59,715 bases of DNA. Origin: JACNKV01 sp964422145. GTDB lineage: Bacteria > Fidelibacterota > Marinisomatia > Marinisomatales > JACNKV01. The position numbers and the translations under genes are program-made. Where the stretch lies: assembly GCA_964422145.1 (NCBI GenBank), contig CAYQZV010000011.1, positions 1-59,715 on the forward strand. Reading direction: 5' to 3'. Positions 36,369 to 45,606 of this stretch are shown piece after piece. Numbering within the stretch: the first letter of the stretch is position 1; every line of letters starts with the position of its first letter. The notes below the pieces were generated by a model that was given only the letters and a program-made list of their open reading frames with translations, was not told the origin of the DNA and searched no databases.

Positions 36369-37104
36369 ATTTAAGATATCACTGCAATACGACGGAACGA
36401 ACTTCTTTGGCTGGCAAATGCAGTTATCGGAGAGAACGGTTCAGAATGAGTTGGAGAAATCCATCGCGGAGTTTAACCAGAACCAACGCATTATCGTAAC
36501 AGGAGCCGGAAGAACAGATACCGGTGTACATGCTTGGGGACAAGTGGCTCATTTTGATTTAAAAACAGACTTGGATACCTGTACTCTCATTAAAGCATTG
36601 AATGCCAAATTACCGGATGATATTCACGTGACGGATTTACAGGCAGTCCCGGCGGACTTTCACGCGAGGTTTTCAGCAACCGCACGATATTATCGATATC
36701 AGTGTCTCACGAACATGGATATACTGATGCAAAACCAAACATGGGTGATCCAAGATGTATCAATCGACCCGTTAAATGAGTGCGCGAATCTCTTGATTGG
36801 AGATCATGATTATGAGTCGTTTTGTAAAGTAAATCCGGACCTAAAAAGTACGCGATGTATCATTAATCATTCATCGTGGAGAAAAGACCAAAACATGTTA
36901 ACTTTCCACATATCCGGAAACCGGTTTTTACATCATATGGTTCGGTATCTTGTTGGAACAATGATTGCCGTCACTCAGAATCGGCTGTCCTTTGAGACGT
37001 TTACACATTTGTTGGATCATCCGGATAAAAATGCACATGTCTTTAGAGCCCCTCCGCAGGGCTTAATATTAGAGAAAGTGGATTATGGAGAACATCAAAC
37101 ATAG
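36361..37104 (+). CDS. truA: tRNA pseudouridine synthase A
   Basis: The 247-residue enzyme converts U38-U40 in tRNA anticodon stems to pseudouridine. The catalytic aspartate is in GAGRTDTGVHAWGQVAHF; RFKISLQYDGTNFFGWQ and FLHHMVRYLVGTMI are also typical. The start is TTG 36361, supported by AGGAG nine bases upstream and the absence of an ATG nearby. The end overlaps the protease gene by 20 bases. Confidence 0.95.
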   Translation: MPRFKISLQYDGTNFFGWQMQLSERTVQNELEKSIAEFNQNQRIIVTGAGRTDTGVHAWGQVAHFDLKTDLDTCTLIKALNAKLPDDIHVTDLQAVPADFHARFSATARYYRYQCLTNMDILMQNQTWVIQDVSIDPLNECANLLIGDHDYESFCKVNPDLKSTRCIINHSSWRKDQNMLTFHISGNRFLHHMVRYLVGTMIAVTQNRLSFETFTHLLDHPDKNAHVFRAPPQGLILEKVDYGEHQT

Positions 37105-38203
37105 AATAAAAATAATATTCGTTCTGACTTGGGTTTTATTAAGTCTGGTTTTTGCTGAGGATTTATATCAATCCAGGGAAACGGCCATTACACGGACGAT
37201 AGAAAAAGTCAGTCCGGCAGTTGCGAGCATTTCTGTTACGCAGATCAAACAATATGCAGCCAGACCGTCCTTATTCCGTGATCCGTTTTTTGATCAGTTT
37301 TACCCCTATCAACTGTACAAACAAAAAGTTAAGAGTACAGGTTCTGGAGTGGTAATCAGTCCTGATGGATACATTTTAACCAATAACCATGTTGTTGAAA
37401 ATGCGATGGAAGTGGTTGTTACACTCCCGGGCGGTAAAGAATATGAAGCGGATATCATCGGGTCAGACGCTGTGACCGACTTAGCTCTCTTAAAGTTAAA
37501 TGGCAACAGCTTTCCGTATGCGGATCTCGGAGATTCGGACTCAATCATCATCGGTGAATGGGTGATTGCATTAGGAAATCCGTTCGGATTGTTCGAATTA
37601 AACAATCAACCCACAGCAACAGCAGGAATTGTCAGCGCAATAAATATGGATTTTGGGCAAAGAGAATCCGGGAATGTTTATCAGGATATGATCCAAACCG
37701 ATGCTTCGATTAATCATGGAAACAGCGGTGGTCCATTGGTGAACAGTAATGGAGAAGTGATCGGGATCAATACCTTCATTTACACAGGATCTGAATACAC
37801 CTCAGGATCAGTAGGAGTTGGGTTTGCCATTCCGATCAATAAAGCAAAAGTCATTGCAGAAGAATTAAAAAATAATGGACTGATTGACCGCAGTTATAAT
37901 ACGGGTTTACAGGTTCAACCGCTGACAGAACGCCTTGCGCGTCATTTAGATTTACGGCGTACGTCCGGTGTGATCATCATTGAAGTTGAAGAGAACAGCA
38001 CGGCAGATCAGGTCGGACTTGAGCCGGGAGATATTATCATCTCTGTTGAAGGAAAATCCATTAAAGATACAAAAGATATTAAGCGAATTATTTCTGAGAA
38101 TGATCTTCGCCCCGGGGATAAATTAAACATGAGAATTTCACGGGACGGAAAGATATTTTCAGTTAAACTCTCATTAGGAAAAATTGAAAACAATTATTGG
38201 TAA
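37085..38203 (+). CDS. HtrA/Deg-type serine protease with one PDZ domain
   Basis: The 372-residue exported protease begins with a signal peptide (IIFVLTWVLLSLVFAED). The trypsin-fold triad is His102 (TNNHVVENA), Asp132 (VTDLALLKL) and Ser214 (HGNSGGPLV). One C-terminal PDZ domain follows (SGVIIIEVEENSTADQVGLE, GDIIISVEGKSI). A periplasmic quality-control role is likely, as for DegS or DegP; with a single PDZ it is closer to DegS or HtrA in layout. It starts within the end of truA. Confidence 0.93.
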   Translation: MENIKHRIKIIFVLTWVLLSLVFAEDLYQSRETAITRTIEKVSPAVASISVTQIKQYAARPSLFRDPFFDQFYPYQLYKQKVKSTGSGVVISPDGYILTNNHVVENAMEVVVTLPGGKEYEADIIGSDAVTDLALLKLNGNSFPYADLGDSDSIIIGEWVIALGNPFGLFELNNQPTATAGIVSAINMDFGQRESGNVYQDMIQTDASINHGNSGGPLVNSNGEVIGINTFIYTGSEYTSGSVGVGFAIPINKAKVIAEELKNNGLIDRSYNTGLQVQPLTERLARHLDLRRTSGVIIIEVEENSTADQVGLEPGDIIISVEGKSIKDTKDIKRIISENDLRPGDKLNMRISRDGKIFSVKLSLGKIENNYW

Positions 38204-38206
38204 ACT

Positions 38207-38845
38207 ATGATCTCAAAAGAAGGTAAAACAATTCTAATCACATTTTTTTTCATGACAATCGTCCTGCGAGCGGCATCATGGGTCATTGATATCCCTGCAT
38301 TTGATTGGGGTTATCTGATCTTTGGTGGTTTGCTCCTGTTCTCATTGAACTTTTTCAGGGATCCGAAACGCCGAATCCCGGTTGGTGAAGATATCATTGT
38401 TTCACCGGCGGACGGGAAAATAGTTCGTATAGAAAATGTAACCGACAAAGATCATGAAAATATGATGTGTGTTTCTATTTTCCTGAATGTGTTTAACGTT
38501 CATGTGAACCGTGTCCCATTTAGCGGCGAGGTGATAGACACCACATATCAAACCGGAAAATTCTTAGCCGCGTTTGATCATAAAGCGTCAGATGAAAATG
38601 AACAGGCAATTACGGTGTTTAATACATCCAAAGGTGTTATCAAAGTGAAGCAAATTGCGGGACTGATCGCAAGACGAATTCATTGCTATGCCAAAAATGG
38701 TTTACAGATGAAAAAAGGTGATCGCTTAGGATTTATCATGTTTGGTTCCCGGACAGATATTTTTGTCCCTGATACAGTTGAATTGAATGTAAAATTGGGG
38801 CAGAAAGTGAAGGGGAATGAAACGATCATAGGATCTTTTAAATGA
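38207..38845 (+). CDS. psd: Phosphatidylserine decarboxylase
   Basis: The 212-residue proenzyme has two N-terminal membrane segments, NFFRDPKRRIP, VSPADGKIVRIE and IFLNVFNVHVNRVP. Self-cleavage is expected at Gly180-Ser181 in IMFGSRTDI, giving a pyruvoyl cofactor. It makes phosphatidylethanolamine. The short length matches the archaeal-type (PSD-A) form. pssA follows with an ATGA overlap, so both steps of PE synthesis are coupled. Confidence 0.95.
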   Translation: MISKEGKTILITFFFMTIVLRAASWVIDIPAFDWGYLIFGGLLLFSLNFFRDPKRRIPVGEDIIVSPADGKIVRIENVTDKDHENMMCVSIFLNVFNVHVNRVPFSGEVIDTTYQTGKFLAAFDHKASDENEQAITVFNTSKGVIKVKQIAGLIARRIHCYAKNGLQMKKGDRLGFIMFGSRTDIFVPDTVELNVKLGQKVKGNETIIGSFK

Positions 38846-39621
38846 GATATCGACGAAAAAAATTCAAGAAAAGACGAAAAATCAATAAACGATTTATTCC
38901 GAACATCTTTACGATGATGAATATGTTTCTAGGATTTTTAGCCATCATAATGATCATCGAAGGAAATCCGATCAAAGCCGGGTGGCTGATTTTGATCGCG
39001 GGAGCATTTGATGCCGTTGATGGTAAAATCGCAAGGCAGCTTGGAATTCCGTCTAAATTTGGAACCGAATTTGACTCATTTGCGGACACGGTTTCATTTT
39101 GTATGGTACCTTCGCTGCTTGTTTACAGTATATATACCGATGGACTCCACCCGTTTTTAGCCGGAATAATGAGTATTGTTCCGTTATTGTTCGGGACCAT
39201 ACGATTAGCCAAGTTTAATCTGCTCGATGAGGACAAACCCATACCTTACTTCGTCGGTTTAACCACACCGCTGAACGCATTATTTATCGTCGGATATATG
39301 CTCTTTAACCATCGGGTTTACGGGCATATGGGCGATTCACGAGTTGCGATGGTGCTGGTGATCACGTTGGGATTTTTACTCATCAGTAAAGTTCGGTTTG
39401 CTAAATTTCCGATGCTGTCCTTCAAAAAAGGAAGAAAGAATACACTTCAATTACTCGGTGTCATATTTATGGTCATATCCGTATTGATATGGAAAGGACT
39501 TGTGCTCTTCCCGTTATTAGCACTATACATATCATGGAGTGTGCTGAATTGGGTTATTCATCCAATCGCAGAAGAAAATGACATCATTATTTTTTCAGAT
39601 AAAGAGGATATGGTTCTATGA
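38842..39621 (+). CDS. pssA: CDP-diacylglycerol--serine O-phosphatidyltransferase
   Basis: The 259-residue membrane enzyme has a basic N-terminus and the CDP-alcohol phosphotransferase motif DAVDGKIARQL followed by FGTEFDSFAD. It makes phosphatidylserine, the substrate of the decarboxylase encoded just upstream. The end overlaps the next gene by four bases. Confidence 0.95.
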   Translation: MRYRRKKFKKRRKINKRFIPNIFTMMNMFLGFLAIIMIIEGNPIKAGWLILIAGAFDAVDGKIARQLGIPSKFGTEFDSFADTVSFCMVPSLLVYSIYTDGLHPFLAGIMSIVPLLFGTIRLAKFNLLDEDKPIPYFVGLTTPLNALFIVGYMLFNHRVYGHMGDSRVAMVLVITLGFLLISKVRFAKFPMLSFKKGRKNTLQLLGVIFMVISVLIWKGLVLFPLLALYISWSVLNWVIHPIAEENDIIIFSDKEDMVL

Positions 39622-39905
39622 CAAAACGTTCTATCATACTCATCGTTTTGGGATTATTAGTCGGAGCAATGACCGGCACATTGATCGGTGAGTTCCTAGC
39701 CTACATTTTACCGGATGGCGTAGTGAAGGAATTTTTCCTGACCAGCATTCATTTTGATTTAGCAGGGATTGTCGGGAACGAAACCGGTGTGATCGTTTTA
39801 GATTTGATTATCATCACAGTAAAATTTGGGCTGACACTTGTTTTTAATTTCACCAGTATCATCGGATTGGGTGTTGCGTATTATTTTTTACGTTATTTTA
39901 GATAG
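39618..39905 (+). CDS. DUF4321 membrane protein
   Basis: The 95-residue product has two hydrophobic segments: ILIVLGLLVGAMTGTLIGEF near the N-terminus and a C-terminal one ending GLGVAYYFLRYF. Between them lie ILPDGVVKEFFL and the conserved-looking FDLAGIVGNETGVIVLDL. This is the pattern of DUF4321, small proteins with no known function. It is coupled to pssA by an ATGA overlap, and tatA follows. Confidence 0.8.
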   Translation: MTKRSIILIVLGLLVGAMTGTLIGEFLAYILPDGVVKEFFLTSIHFDLAGIVGNETGVIVLDLIIITVKFGLTLVFNFTSIIGLGVAYYFLRYFR

Positions 39906-39953
39906 AAAAATTTATGTTTCGTAAATTCAACAGACTAAATGGAGGAAAAACTT

Positions 39954-40178
39954 ATGCATGATTCACAAATTATCTATGCATTTATTGGAAATCTTGGTCC
40001 CATGGAAATGCTCTTAATTCTTTTAGTGGTTTTATTATTGTTTGGAGCAAAACGATTACCGGAACTTGCGAGAGGATTAGGACAGGGGATTCGTGAATTT
40101 AAAGGTGCGGTAGACGGAGCCAAAAAAGAAATAGAAAAAGCGGCTGATCCATCCACGGAGGATAAAGAAGAGAAGTAA
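39954..40178 (+). CDS. tatA: Twin-arginine translocase subunit TatA/E
   Basis: The 74-residue product has one membrane helix (MEMLLILLVVLLLFG), the hinge LFGAKRLPELARGLGQGIRE, an amphipathic helix and a charged tail. ATG 39954 is chosen because GGAGGAAAA precedes it at good spacing; an in-frame ATG at 39939 overlaps that site. It forms the Tat pore with TatC. No separate tatB is visible. Confidence 0.95.
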   Translation: MHDSQIIYAFIGNLGPMEMLLILLVVLLLFGAKRLPELARGLGQGIREFKGAVDGAKKEIEKAADPSTEDKEEK

Positions 40179-40304
40179 TTCTATTTCTACTGATTTTATA
40201 GAGTAATCAACACCATTCTGAGGAACATTTCTGTTCCCAATTCATTTAATTACATTACTGTGATTCTGCAGTAAATAATTGCAATTATCTTTACAGATCG
40301 ATAA

Positions 40305-41276
40305 ATGATTCAATTTGTTCACCCTTGGTATTTAAGCCTTATTATCATCATTCCGATGTTGGAATGGTGGTATCGCTATTACGGGAAAAAACAGGAAGGC
40401 ACACTTCGGATATCCTCCGCTGCTTTAGTTAAATCCTTTTTCCACACGCGAGGTCAATCAAGGATTAAAATACTCCGAATCTTAGATTATTTATTGATTT
40501 TATTTATTCTATTCGGACTCGCCAAACCTCAGTGGTTGAGTTTAAAAAAGGAAACTGAAGTTGACATCGTCGATATTGTTTTAGTCGTTGATATTTCAAG
40601 CAGTATGCTGGCGGATGACTTTCCTCCAAACCGATTAGAGGTTGTTAAAAAAGCTGCAGATCAATTTATTGAAAAAAGAAAAGGTGATCGAATCGGATTA
40701 CTTGTTTTTGCCGGTGAAACGTTCATTCAATGTCCGTTAACCGTTGATATCACCGTACTGAGGAACTTATTGAAAGAAGTAACGGTCGCCGATAAAGAGG
40801 TGGATGGAACAGCGATCGGAATGGCGATTGCCAATGCAACCAATCGGCTTCGTTCAAGTCAAGCTGTGTCTAAAGTGATGATTGTTCTTTCGGACGGAAG
40901 TAATAATGCTGGTGAGTTAGACCCGATTACGGCAGCTGACATCGCATCTCAATTTGATATCCGTATTTATACGATAGGTGCCGGATCGAACAAGTCTAAA
41001 ACTTTTATCCAAAACAGAGGATATATTCGTCATGAAATTGATGAAGAAACATTGATGGCCATCGCGGATAATACTGGCGGAAAATATTTTCGTGCCACAG
41101 ATGAGAAATCGTTGGCTGAGATATACAGCGAGATTGATCAACTTGAACGGACAAAAATCAACATTCGGGAGTTTACGCAATACGATGATTTGTTTGGATG
41201 GTTTTTACTGCCGGGAATCCTGATCATATTCACGCGCTTTGGTCTTTCTAGATTCTTATATCGGAGGAAGATCTGA
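40305..41276 (+). CDS. batA: BatA: von Willebrand factor A membrane protein
   Basis: The 323-residue protein has two N-terminal membrane segments, a VWA domain and a C-terminal membrane segment. The metal site motif is DIVLVVDISSSML (DxSxS), with the threonine in DGTAIGMA and the aspartate in VLSDGSNNAG, so metal binding looks intact. It opens a batABCDE operon; in Bacteroides Bat proteins support aerotolerance. The MoxR ATPase and DUF58 genes that usually precede batA are absent here. Confidence 0.9.
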   Translation: MIQFVHPWYLSLIIIIPMLEWWYRYYGKKQEGTLRISSAALVKSFFHTRGQSRIKILRILDYLLILFILFGLAKPQWLSLKKETEVDIVDIVLVVDISSSMLADDFPPNRLEVVKKAADQFIEKRKGDRIGLLVFAGETFIQCPLTVDITVLRNLLKEVTVADKEVDGTAIGMAIANATNRLRSSQAVSKVMIVLSDGSNNAGELDPITAADIASQFDIRIYTIGAGSNKSKTFIQNRGYIRHEIDEETLMAIADNTGGKYFRATDEKSLAEIYSEIDQLERTKINIREFTQYDDLFGWFLLPGILIIFTRFGLSRFLYRRKI

Positions 41277-42301
41277 TGGCATGGAAGTATCCTTGGATGT
41301 TCCTGTTTCTAGTCATGTGGATTATATTAATGGTATGGACATCCATAAAGAGAGAGGAAAAATCATCATTTTTTGAATCAATTTCAACTCAATTGAAAGA
41401 CAGCCTGTTCAATCGAACACAATGGAACAGAATTCATTTGAGACACCGTCTTCAATCGATTGGAGTTATCTTACTGATTTTAGCAGCTACCGGTCCGCAA
41501 ATCGGAACAAAAGTCAAACCGGTTGAGCGGAAAGGGGTTGACCTTGTTTTTGCCATTGATGTGTCCATTAGCATGGATGCGATTGATGTGAAACCGAGCC
41601 GATTGGAAAAAGCTAAATTTGAAATCAGTCAATTGATCAATCAGCTGGAAGGAGATCGCGTTGGGATTATTGTTTTTGCAGGATCCAGCCATTTATACCT
41701 TCCGCTAACCACCGATTACGAAGCAGTTTTGTTATTCCTCGATGCAATTGATACGAAAATGATCGCCACGCAGGGGACGTCATTAAAAAGTGCATTATCC
41801 ACAGCGATCAGCGTTTTCCCCGAAGAGAACACCAAGCATAAAGTCGTCATTTTAGTCACGGATGGTGAAGATCATGAAGGCGAAGCAGTCATCTTTGCGG
41901 AAAAAGCAGCAGAAACCGGGATCATTATTCATTCCGTTGGCGTTGGAACATATGCGGGATCATTAATTCCGGTTGGGAATGATAACGGTATCATAAATTA
42001 CAAGAGAGATTTACAAGGAAATTTGGTCACTTCCGTATTGAATGAATCGGCGCTGACTAAAATTGCAAATGCCGGGAAAGGCATTTTTGTACGATTTGAT
42101 AACAATGCCGCCAGCTATGTCAACCTACAAAAAAGCATTAATATGATGGAGAAAAAAACGATTAGTACACATGAATTTTCTGAATATGAAGATCGCTATC
42201 AGTATTTAGCAGCCTTGTCTTTAATCTGCTTTGTTTTAGCGATGATCATTCCAACCAAAAACTCGAATACATCCGATACATGGAGAGGTCGATTTGTCTA
42301 A
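41276..42301 (+). CDS. batB: BatB: von Willebrand factor A membrane protein
   Basis: The 341-residue protein has the same layout as BatA: two N-terminal membrane segments, a VWA domain (metal site VFAIDVSISM, GTSLKSAL, VTDGEDHEGE) and a C-terminal membrane helix. The start ATG overlaps the batA stop (TGATG) and the end overlaps batC by eight bases. BatA and BatB probably act together in a membrane complex. Confidence 0.9.
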   Translation: MAWKYPWMFLFLVMWIILMVWTSIKREEKSSFFESISTQLKDSLFNRTQWNRIHLRHRLQSIGVILLILAATGPQIGTKVKPVERKGVDLVFAIDVSISMDAIDVKPSRLEKAKFEISQLINQLEGDRVGIIVFAGSSHLYLPLTTDYEAVLLFLDAIDTKMIATQGTSLKSALSTAISVFPEENTKHKVVILVTDGEDHEGEAVIFAEKAAETGIIIHSVGVGTYAGSLIPVGNDNGIINYKRDLQGNLVTSVLNESALTKIANAGKGIFVRFDNNAASYVNLQKSINMMEKKTISTHEFSEYEDRYQYLAALSLICFVLAMIIPTKNSNTSDTWRGRFV

Positions 42302-43112
42302 ACATCCATCCCGAATAATTTTTAGTTTTCTGATCATCGCAGGTTTTTGTTCAACAGGGATAGCCGGCGAAGATAAAGGTTTGCAAAATTACAGAAACCG
42401 TCAGTTTGAAAAAGCGAGAGGGTACTACGAGTCCATTTTAACGAAAGGGGAAAATCCGTCTGCAAGTTTCGGTCTTGGTACATCTGCATTTCAGCAAGGA
42501 GATGTTGAAACAGCGGTTCAGGCGTTTGATGATGTCCTTGAAGGACAGAATAACAAACTAAAGGCTAAATCCTATTACAACATGGGGAATATTCTCCATC
42601 AGCAGCAACGGATGGACGAGAGTCTAGCCTTTTTTAAAAAGTCGCTTGAATTGGATCCAAGAGATAACGATGCAAAAGCCAATTATGAACTGATCAAATA
42701 TTTAATGCAGCAGCAAGAGCAACAGCAAGATCAGCAGAATCAAGATGACCAACAGGATCAGGATAAAAACGACGAGCAACAAAAAGACCAACAGCAACAA
42801 GAGTCTGGACAAGAGAAAAAAGAAGAAAATTCAAAACAGTTTGACGATCAGAAAAAGGAACAGAAGCAAGATCAGCAAAACGAAAAGAAAGAGGAACAAT
42901 CTGATCCGAAAGAGCAGGAATCCAAAGAGAGTGAGAAACCTGAAGAAAAGACTTCACAGCCTTTAAGCGAATCTGAAGAAAAAGACAAAGAGAAAGAAGA
43001 GAACAAGAAAAATGCCGAGGTGATCCTGAATGCATTAAAACAAGACGATAAAATTAATCAAAAGCGTAAGATATCAAAGGCTGCTTCAAAGAAATTAGAA
43101 AAGGATTGGTAA
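42294..43112 (+). CDS. batC: BatC: TPR protein with a long Q/K/E/D-rich tail
   Basis: The 272-residue product has a signal-like N-terminus (IIFSFLIIAGFCSTGIAG) and about three TPRs (KSYYNMGNILHQQQRMDESL, FFKKSLELDPRDNDAKANYE). Residues about 138-239 are almost only Q, K, E, D, N and S, a low-complexity, highly charged segment. The start is TTG 42294, with GGAGAGG upstream. TPRs plus a polar tail are typical of BatC and suggest a scaffold. Confidence 0.85.
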   Translation: MSKHPSRIIFSFLIIAGFCSTGIAGEDKGLQNYRNRQFEKARGYYESILTKGENPSASFGLGTSAFQQGDVETAVQAFDDVLEGQNNKLKAKSYYNMGNILHQQQRMDESLAFFKKSLELDPRDNDAKANYELIKYLMQQQEQQQDQQNQDDQQDQDKNDEQQKDQQQQESGQEKKEENSKQFDDQKKEQKQDQQNEKKEEQSDPKEQESKESEKPEEKTSQPLSESEEKDKEKEENKKNAEVILNALKQDDKINQKRKISKAASKKLEKDW

Positions 43113-43116
43113 CTCG

Positions 43117-44817
43117 TTGTTTAAGAAACTGATCATATTAACCTTGTTATCTTCCTGCTTATTCGCAGTCAGTATTGTGTCACATGTTGATCGGAAAAAG
43201 GTTGCAATGGGGGATGTATTTACACTCACAATTGAGGTTACCGGATCAACCGAATCACCTCAAGTCAATATCTCTTCGATCCAAAAGGATTTTACAATTG
43301 TCAATGGTCCGTTCAGCCAAACCAGTATCAACTCTGTAAATGGTAATGTGAGGAAATCGTTATCTCAAACATGGAATATTACTCCGAATCGAGTAGGGAG
43401 TTTTGTGATTCCATCATTTCATGTCAGGGTTGGTAATGCAAAATATAGAACAAATTCAATCAAAATCGATGTGAAAAAAGATCAAATTCAATCGAAGAAT
43501 GAGACAATTTTTCTATCAATCAACTTGGATAAAAATACGGCTTATCCCGGAGAGCAAATCACTGTCGAATATAAGTTGTATACAAAAACGACCGACCTTT
43601 CAATTACAAATATTGCCCCACCTGAATATGTAGGATTTTGGGCAGAGGAACTTTATAAAGCAACACGGTTAAACTTCCGCAACGTTTATATGAATGGTGA
43701 ACAATATAAAGTGACACGATTGTTTACATACGCTCTCTTTCCCACAAAGACCGGGGAGTTGAGTATCCCTGAAATGACAATAAAATGTGAAGTTTCTGAA
43801 AAGAGGAAATCAAGCAGACGATCCATATTTGATACATTTTATCAACCGACTGTAACTAAAATATTGCGCGCTTCCGAAAAGAAAATTCGAGTAGAGTCGT
43901 TTCCTGAAAATGAACCGTCAAATTACCAGGGAGTGGTCGGTGAATATTTATTACACGCTGAAATTGACCGAACTTCCTTACCCGCTAACGATGCTGTAAC
44001 ATTGGATGTAACGCTAACCGGAACAGGAAATATATCACTGATCAATACTCCGGATATTCACTTCCCGGATGCACTGGAAGTTTTTCCTCCAACAATCAGT
44101 ATTGAGAAAGATCCATTTAGAGATCAAATAACAGGAACCCTGAATTGGGAGTATATTCTCATCCCTCGACAAACCGGCAAGTTCACCATTCCAAGGATTG
44201 AAATCCCGTACTTTAATCCGATGAAAAAAACATGGGAACGCGCTGAAACAAAACCAATTTTACTGTCAGTTACTCCGAGTAAGACACCGGTAAATATTTC
44301 AAGCGGTTTCAGCAAGGAAGAAGTGGAATTATTAGGAAAAGACATTCGTTATTTCCGCTCAGCAATTTCGAAATGGCGACCGATTGAACGTCATGTTTCT
44401 GTCTCAAAATCAATTCTGGTTATCTACATTTTAACTGTGTGTCTAGTTCTGCTTCCGTTTGGGTTAACGAATTTCAATCAATCGAGGGAAGAATCAATAG
44501 AATACCGCAGATCAAAGAGTGCATTGAAAATTGCACAAAAGAAATTAAAACATCCAACTGAAGATGTATTTACGCAAGCAGCTGATGCTATCTATCCTTT
44601 TTTAAAAGATCGGTTTTACCTGCAGTCTGAACAGTTGGATCCGCATTTAGTTCATTCCGTATTCGTGAATAAAATTGACGAACGGGAATTAACTGAATTG
44701 ATTAAAATTCTCAATGTATGTGATGCCGGTCGTTATGCTCCCGGTGCGGCTTCTTCCAAAGATGATTTGATCGACAAAACGAGAAAACTTCTCAAAAGGA
44801 TAAATTCATATGCGTAA
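43117..44817 (+). CDS. batD: BatD: oxygen-tolerance protein
   Basis: The 566-residue exported protein has a signal peptide (LIILTLLSSCLFAVS), a series of beta-rich Ig-like domains (VAMGDVFTLTIEVTGS, PGEQITVEYKLY), a late membrane helix (ILVIYILTVCLVLLPFGL) and a cytosolic tail. The series VAMGD..., NITPNRVGSFVIPS and IPRQTGKFTIPRIEIPYFNP is typical of BatD. TTG 43117 is the best start. It sits between batC and batE. Confidence 0.88.
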   Translation: MFKKLIILTLLSSCLFAVSIVSHVDRKKVAMGDVFTLTIEVTGSTESPQVNISSIQKDFTIVNGPFSQTSINSVNGNVRKSLSQTWNITPNRVGSFVIPSFHVRVGNAKYRTNSIKIDVKKDQIQSKNETIFLSINLDKNTAYPGEQITVEYKLYTKTTDLSITNIAPPEYVGFWAEELYKATRLNFRNVYMNGEQYKVTRLFTYALFPTKTGELSIPEMTIKCEVSEKRKSSRRSIFDTFYQPTVTKILRASEKKIRVESFPENEPSNYQGVVGEYLLHAEIDRTSLPANDAVTLDVTLTGTGNISLINTPDIHFPDALEVFPPTISIEKDPFRDQITGTLNWEYILIPRQTGKFTIPRIEIPYFNPMKKTWERAETKPILLSVTPSKTPVNISSGFSKEEVELLGKDIRYFRSAISKWRPIERHVSVSKSILVIYILTVCLVLLPFGLTNFNQSREESIEYRRSKSALKIAQKKLKHPTEDVFTQAADAIYPFLKDRFYLQSEQLDPHLVHSVFVNKIDERELTELIKILNVCDAGRYAPGAASSKDDLIDKTRKLLKRINSYA

Positions 44818-45550
44818 AATTGTATCCTTGTTATTCATCCTGATTGTTTTCGTAAAAGGTCAAACGGCGGATTCTCTTTATCAATCCGCATTCAATGCGA
44901 TTAAAAAAGAACATTATCAAATAGCAGCAGATTACTATCACCAAATTCTTGCACAAGGTATAGAACACACTGACCTTTATTATAATCTCGGAAACAGTTA
45001 CTATCGAACCGGTAAAATCGGGTATGCAGTATGGGCGTATGAAAAAGGGCTCCAGTTATCACCTCGTGATGAGGATATTCAATTCAACTTAAAGATCGCT
45101 AATAATCATGTCAGGGATAGGATAGAAAACCCAAAGTCTATTTTTATTGTTGAGTGGTATCGAACATTGAAAAATGCATTCATTTTGGAAGATATATTAT
45201 TTTTTGGCGGTGGATTATTACTCTTTGCAGCACTCATGTTTGTATCCTCAGTTTGGATAACTTTTCGGTATCGGTCAAGATTAATATCGATTGCTGTTGG
45301 ATTGTCAGTCGTCGTTCACCTCATTGCCATCGATAAATACTGGGATCTTTCTGATATCCATGAGGGCGTGATTACCTCAAAAGAGATCAAAGTGTTCTCC
45401 TCACCGTTTGAACGGGAAGACGGTGTGTTATTCCGATTGCATGAAGGAATCAAAGTGCAAATTACGCAGTCACAATCCCAATGGATGGAAATCAGTTTAC
45501 TGGACGGGAAAAAAGGCTGGATCAGTTCCAACCATTTACGAGAGTTGTAG
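44810..45550 (+). CDS. batE: BatE: TPR and SH3-like domain membrane protein
   Basis: The 246-residue product has a signal peptide, TPRs (YYNLGNSYYRTGKIGYAVWA, YEKGLQLSPRDEDIQFNL), two membrane segments (about 125-165) and a C-terminal bacterial SH3 domain (ITSKEIKVFSSPFE, KKGWISSNHLREL). This order matches BatE. It overlaps batD by eight bases and ends the operon. Confidence 0.85.
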   Translation: MRKIVSLLFILIVFVKGQTADSLYQSAFNAIKKEHYQIAADYYHQILAQGIEHTDLYYNLGNSYYRTGKIGYAVWAYEKGLQLSPRDEDIQFNLKIANNHVRDRIENPKSIFIVEWYRTLKNAFILEDILFFGGGLLLFAALMFVSSVWITFRYRSRLISIAVGLSVVVHLIAIDKYWDLSDIHEGVITSKEIKVFSSPFEREDGVLFRLHEGIKVQITQSQSQWMEISLLDGKKGWISSNHLREL

Positions 45551-45606
45551 AAAGAGGGTTCGAGAGAATAGTATGAAAGCTTCAATCAACCACACTAAAT
45601 TGTATC

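Noticed and set aside
40218..40236. GGAACA/TGTTCC dyad after tatA as a terminator
   Set aside because: The stem is only six pairs and no T-run follows. It may be an operator or chance; it is too weak to list as a terminator.
42694..43035. A 113-codon minus-strand frame opposite batC
   Set aside because: It is produced by the low-complexity CAG/GAA-rich codons of batC read backwards and has no independent support.
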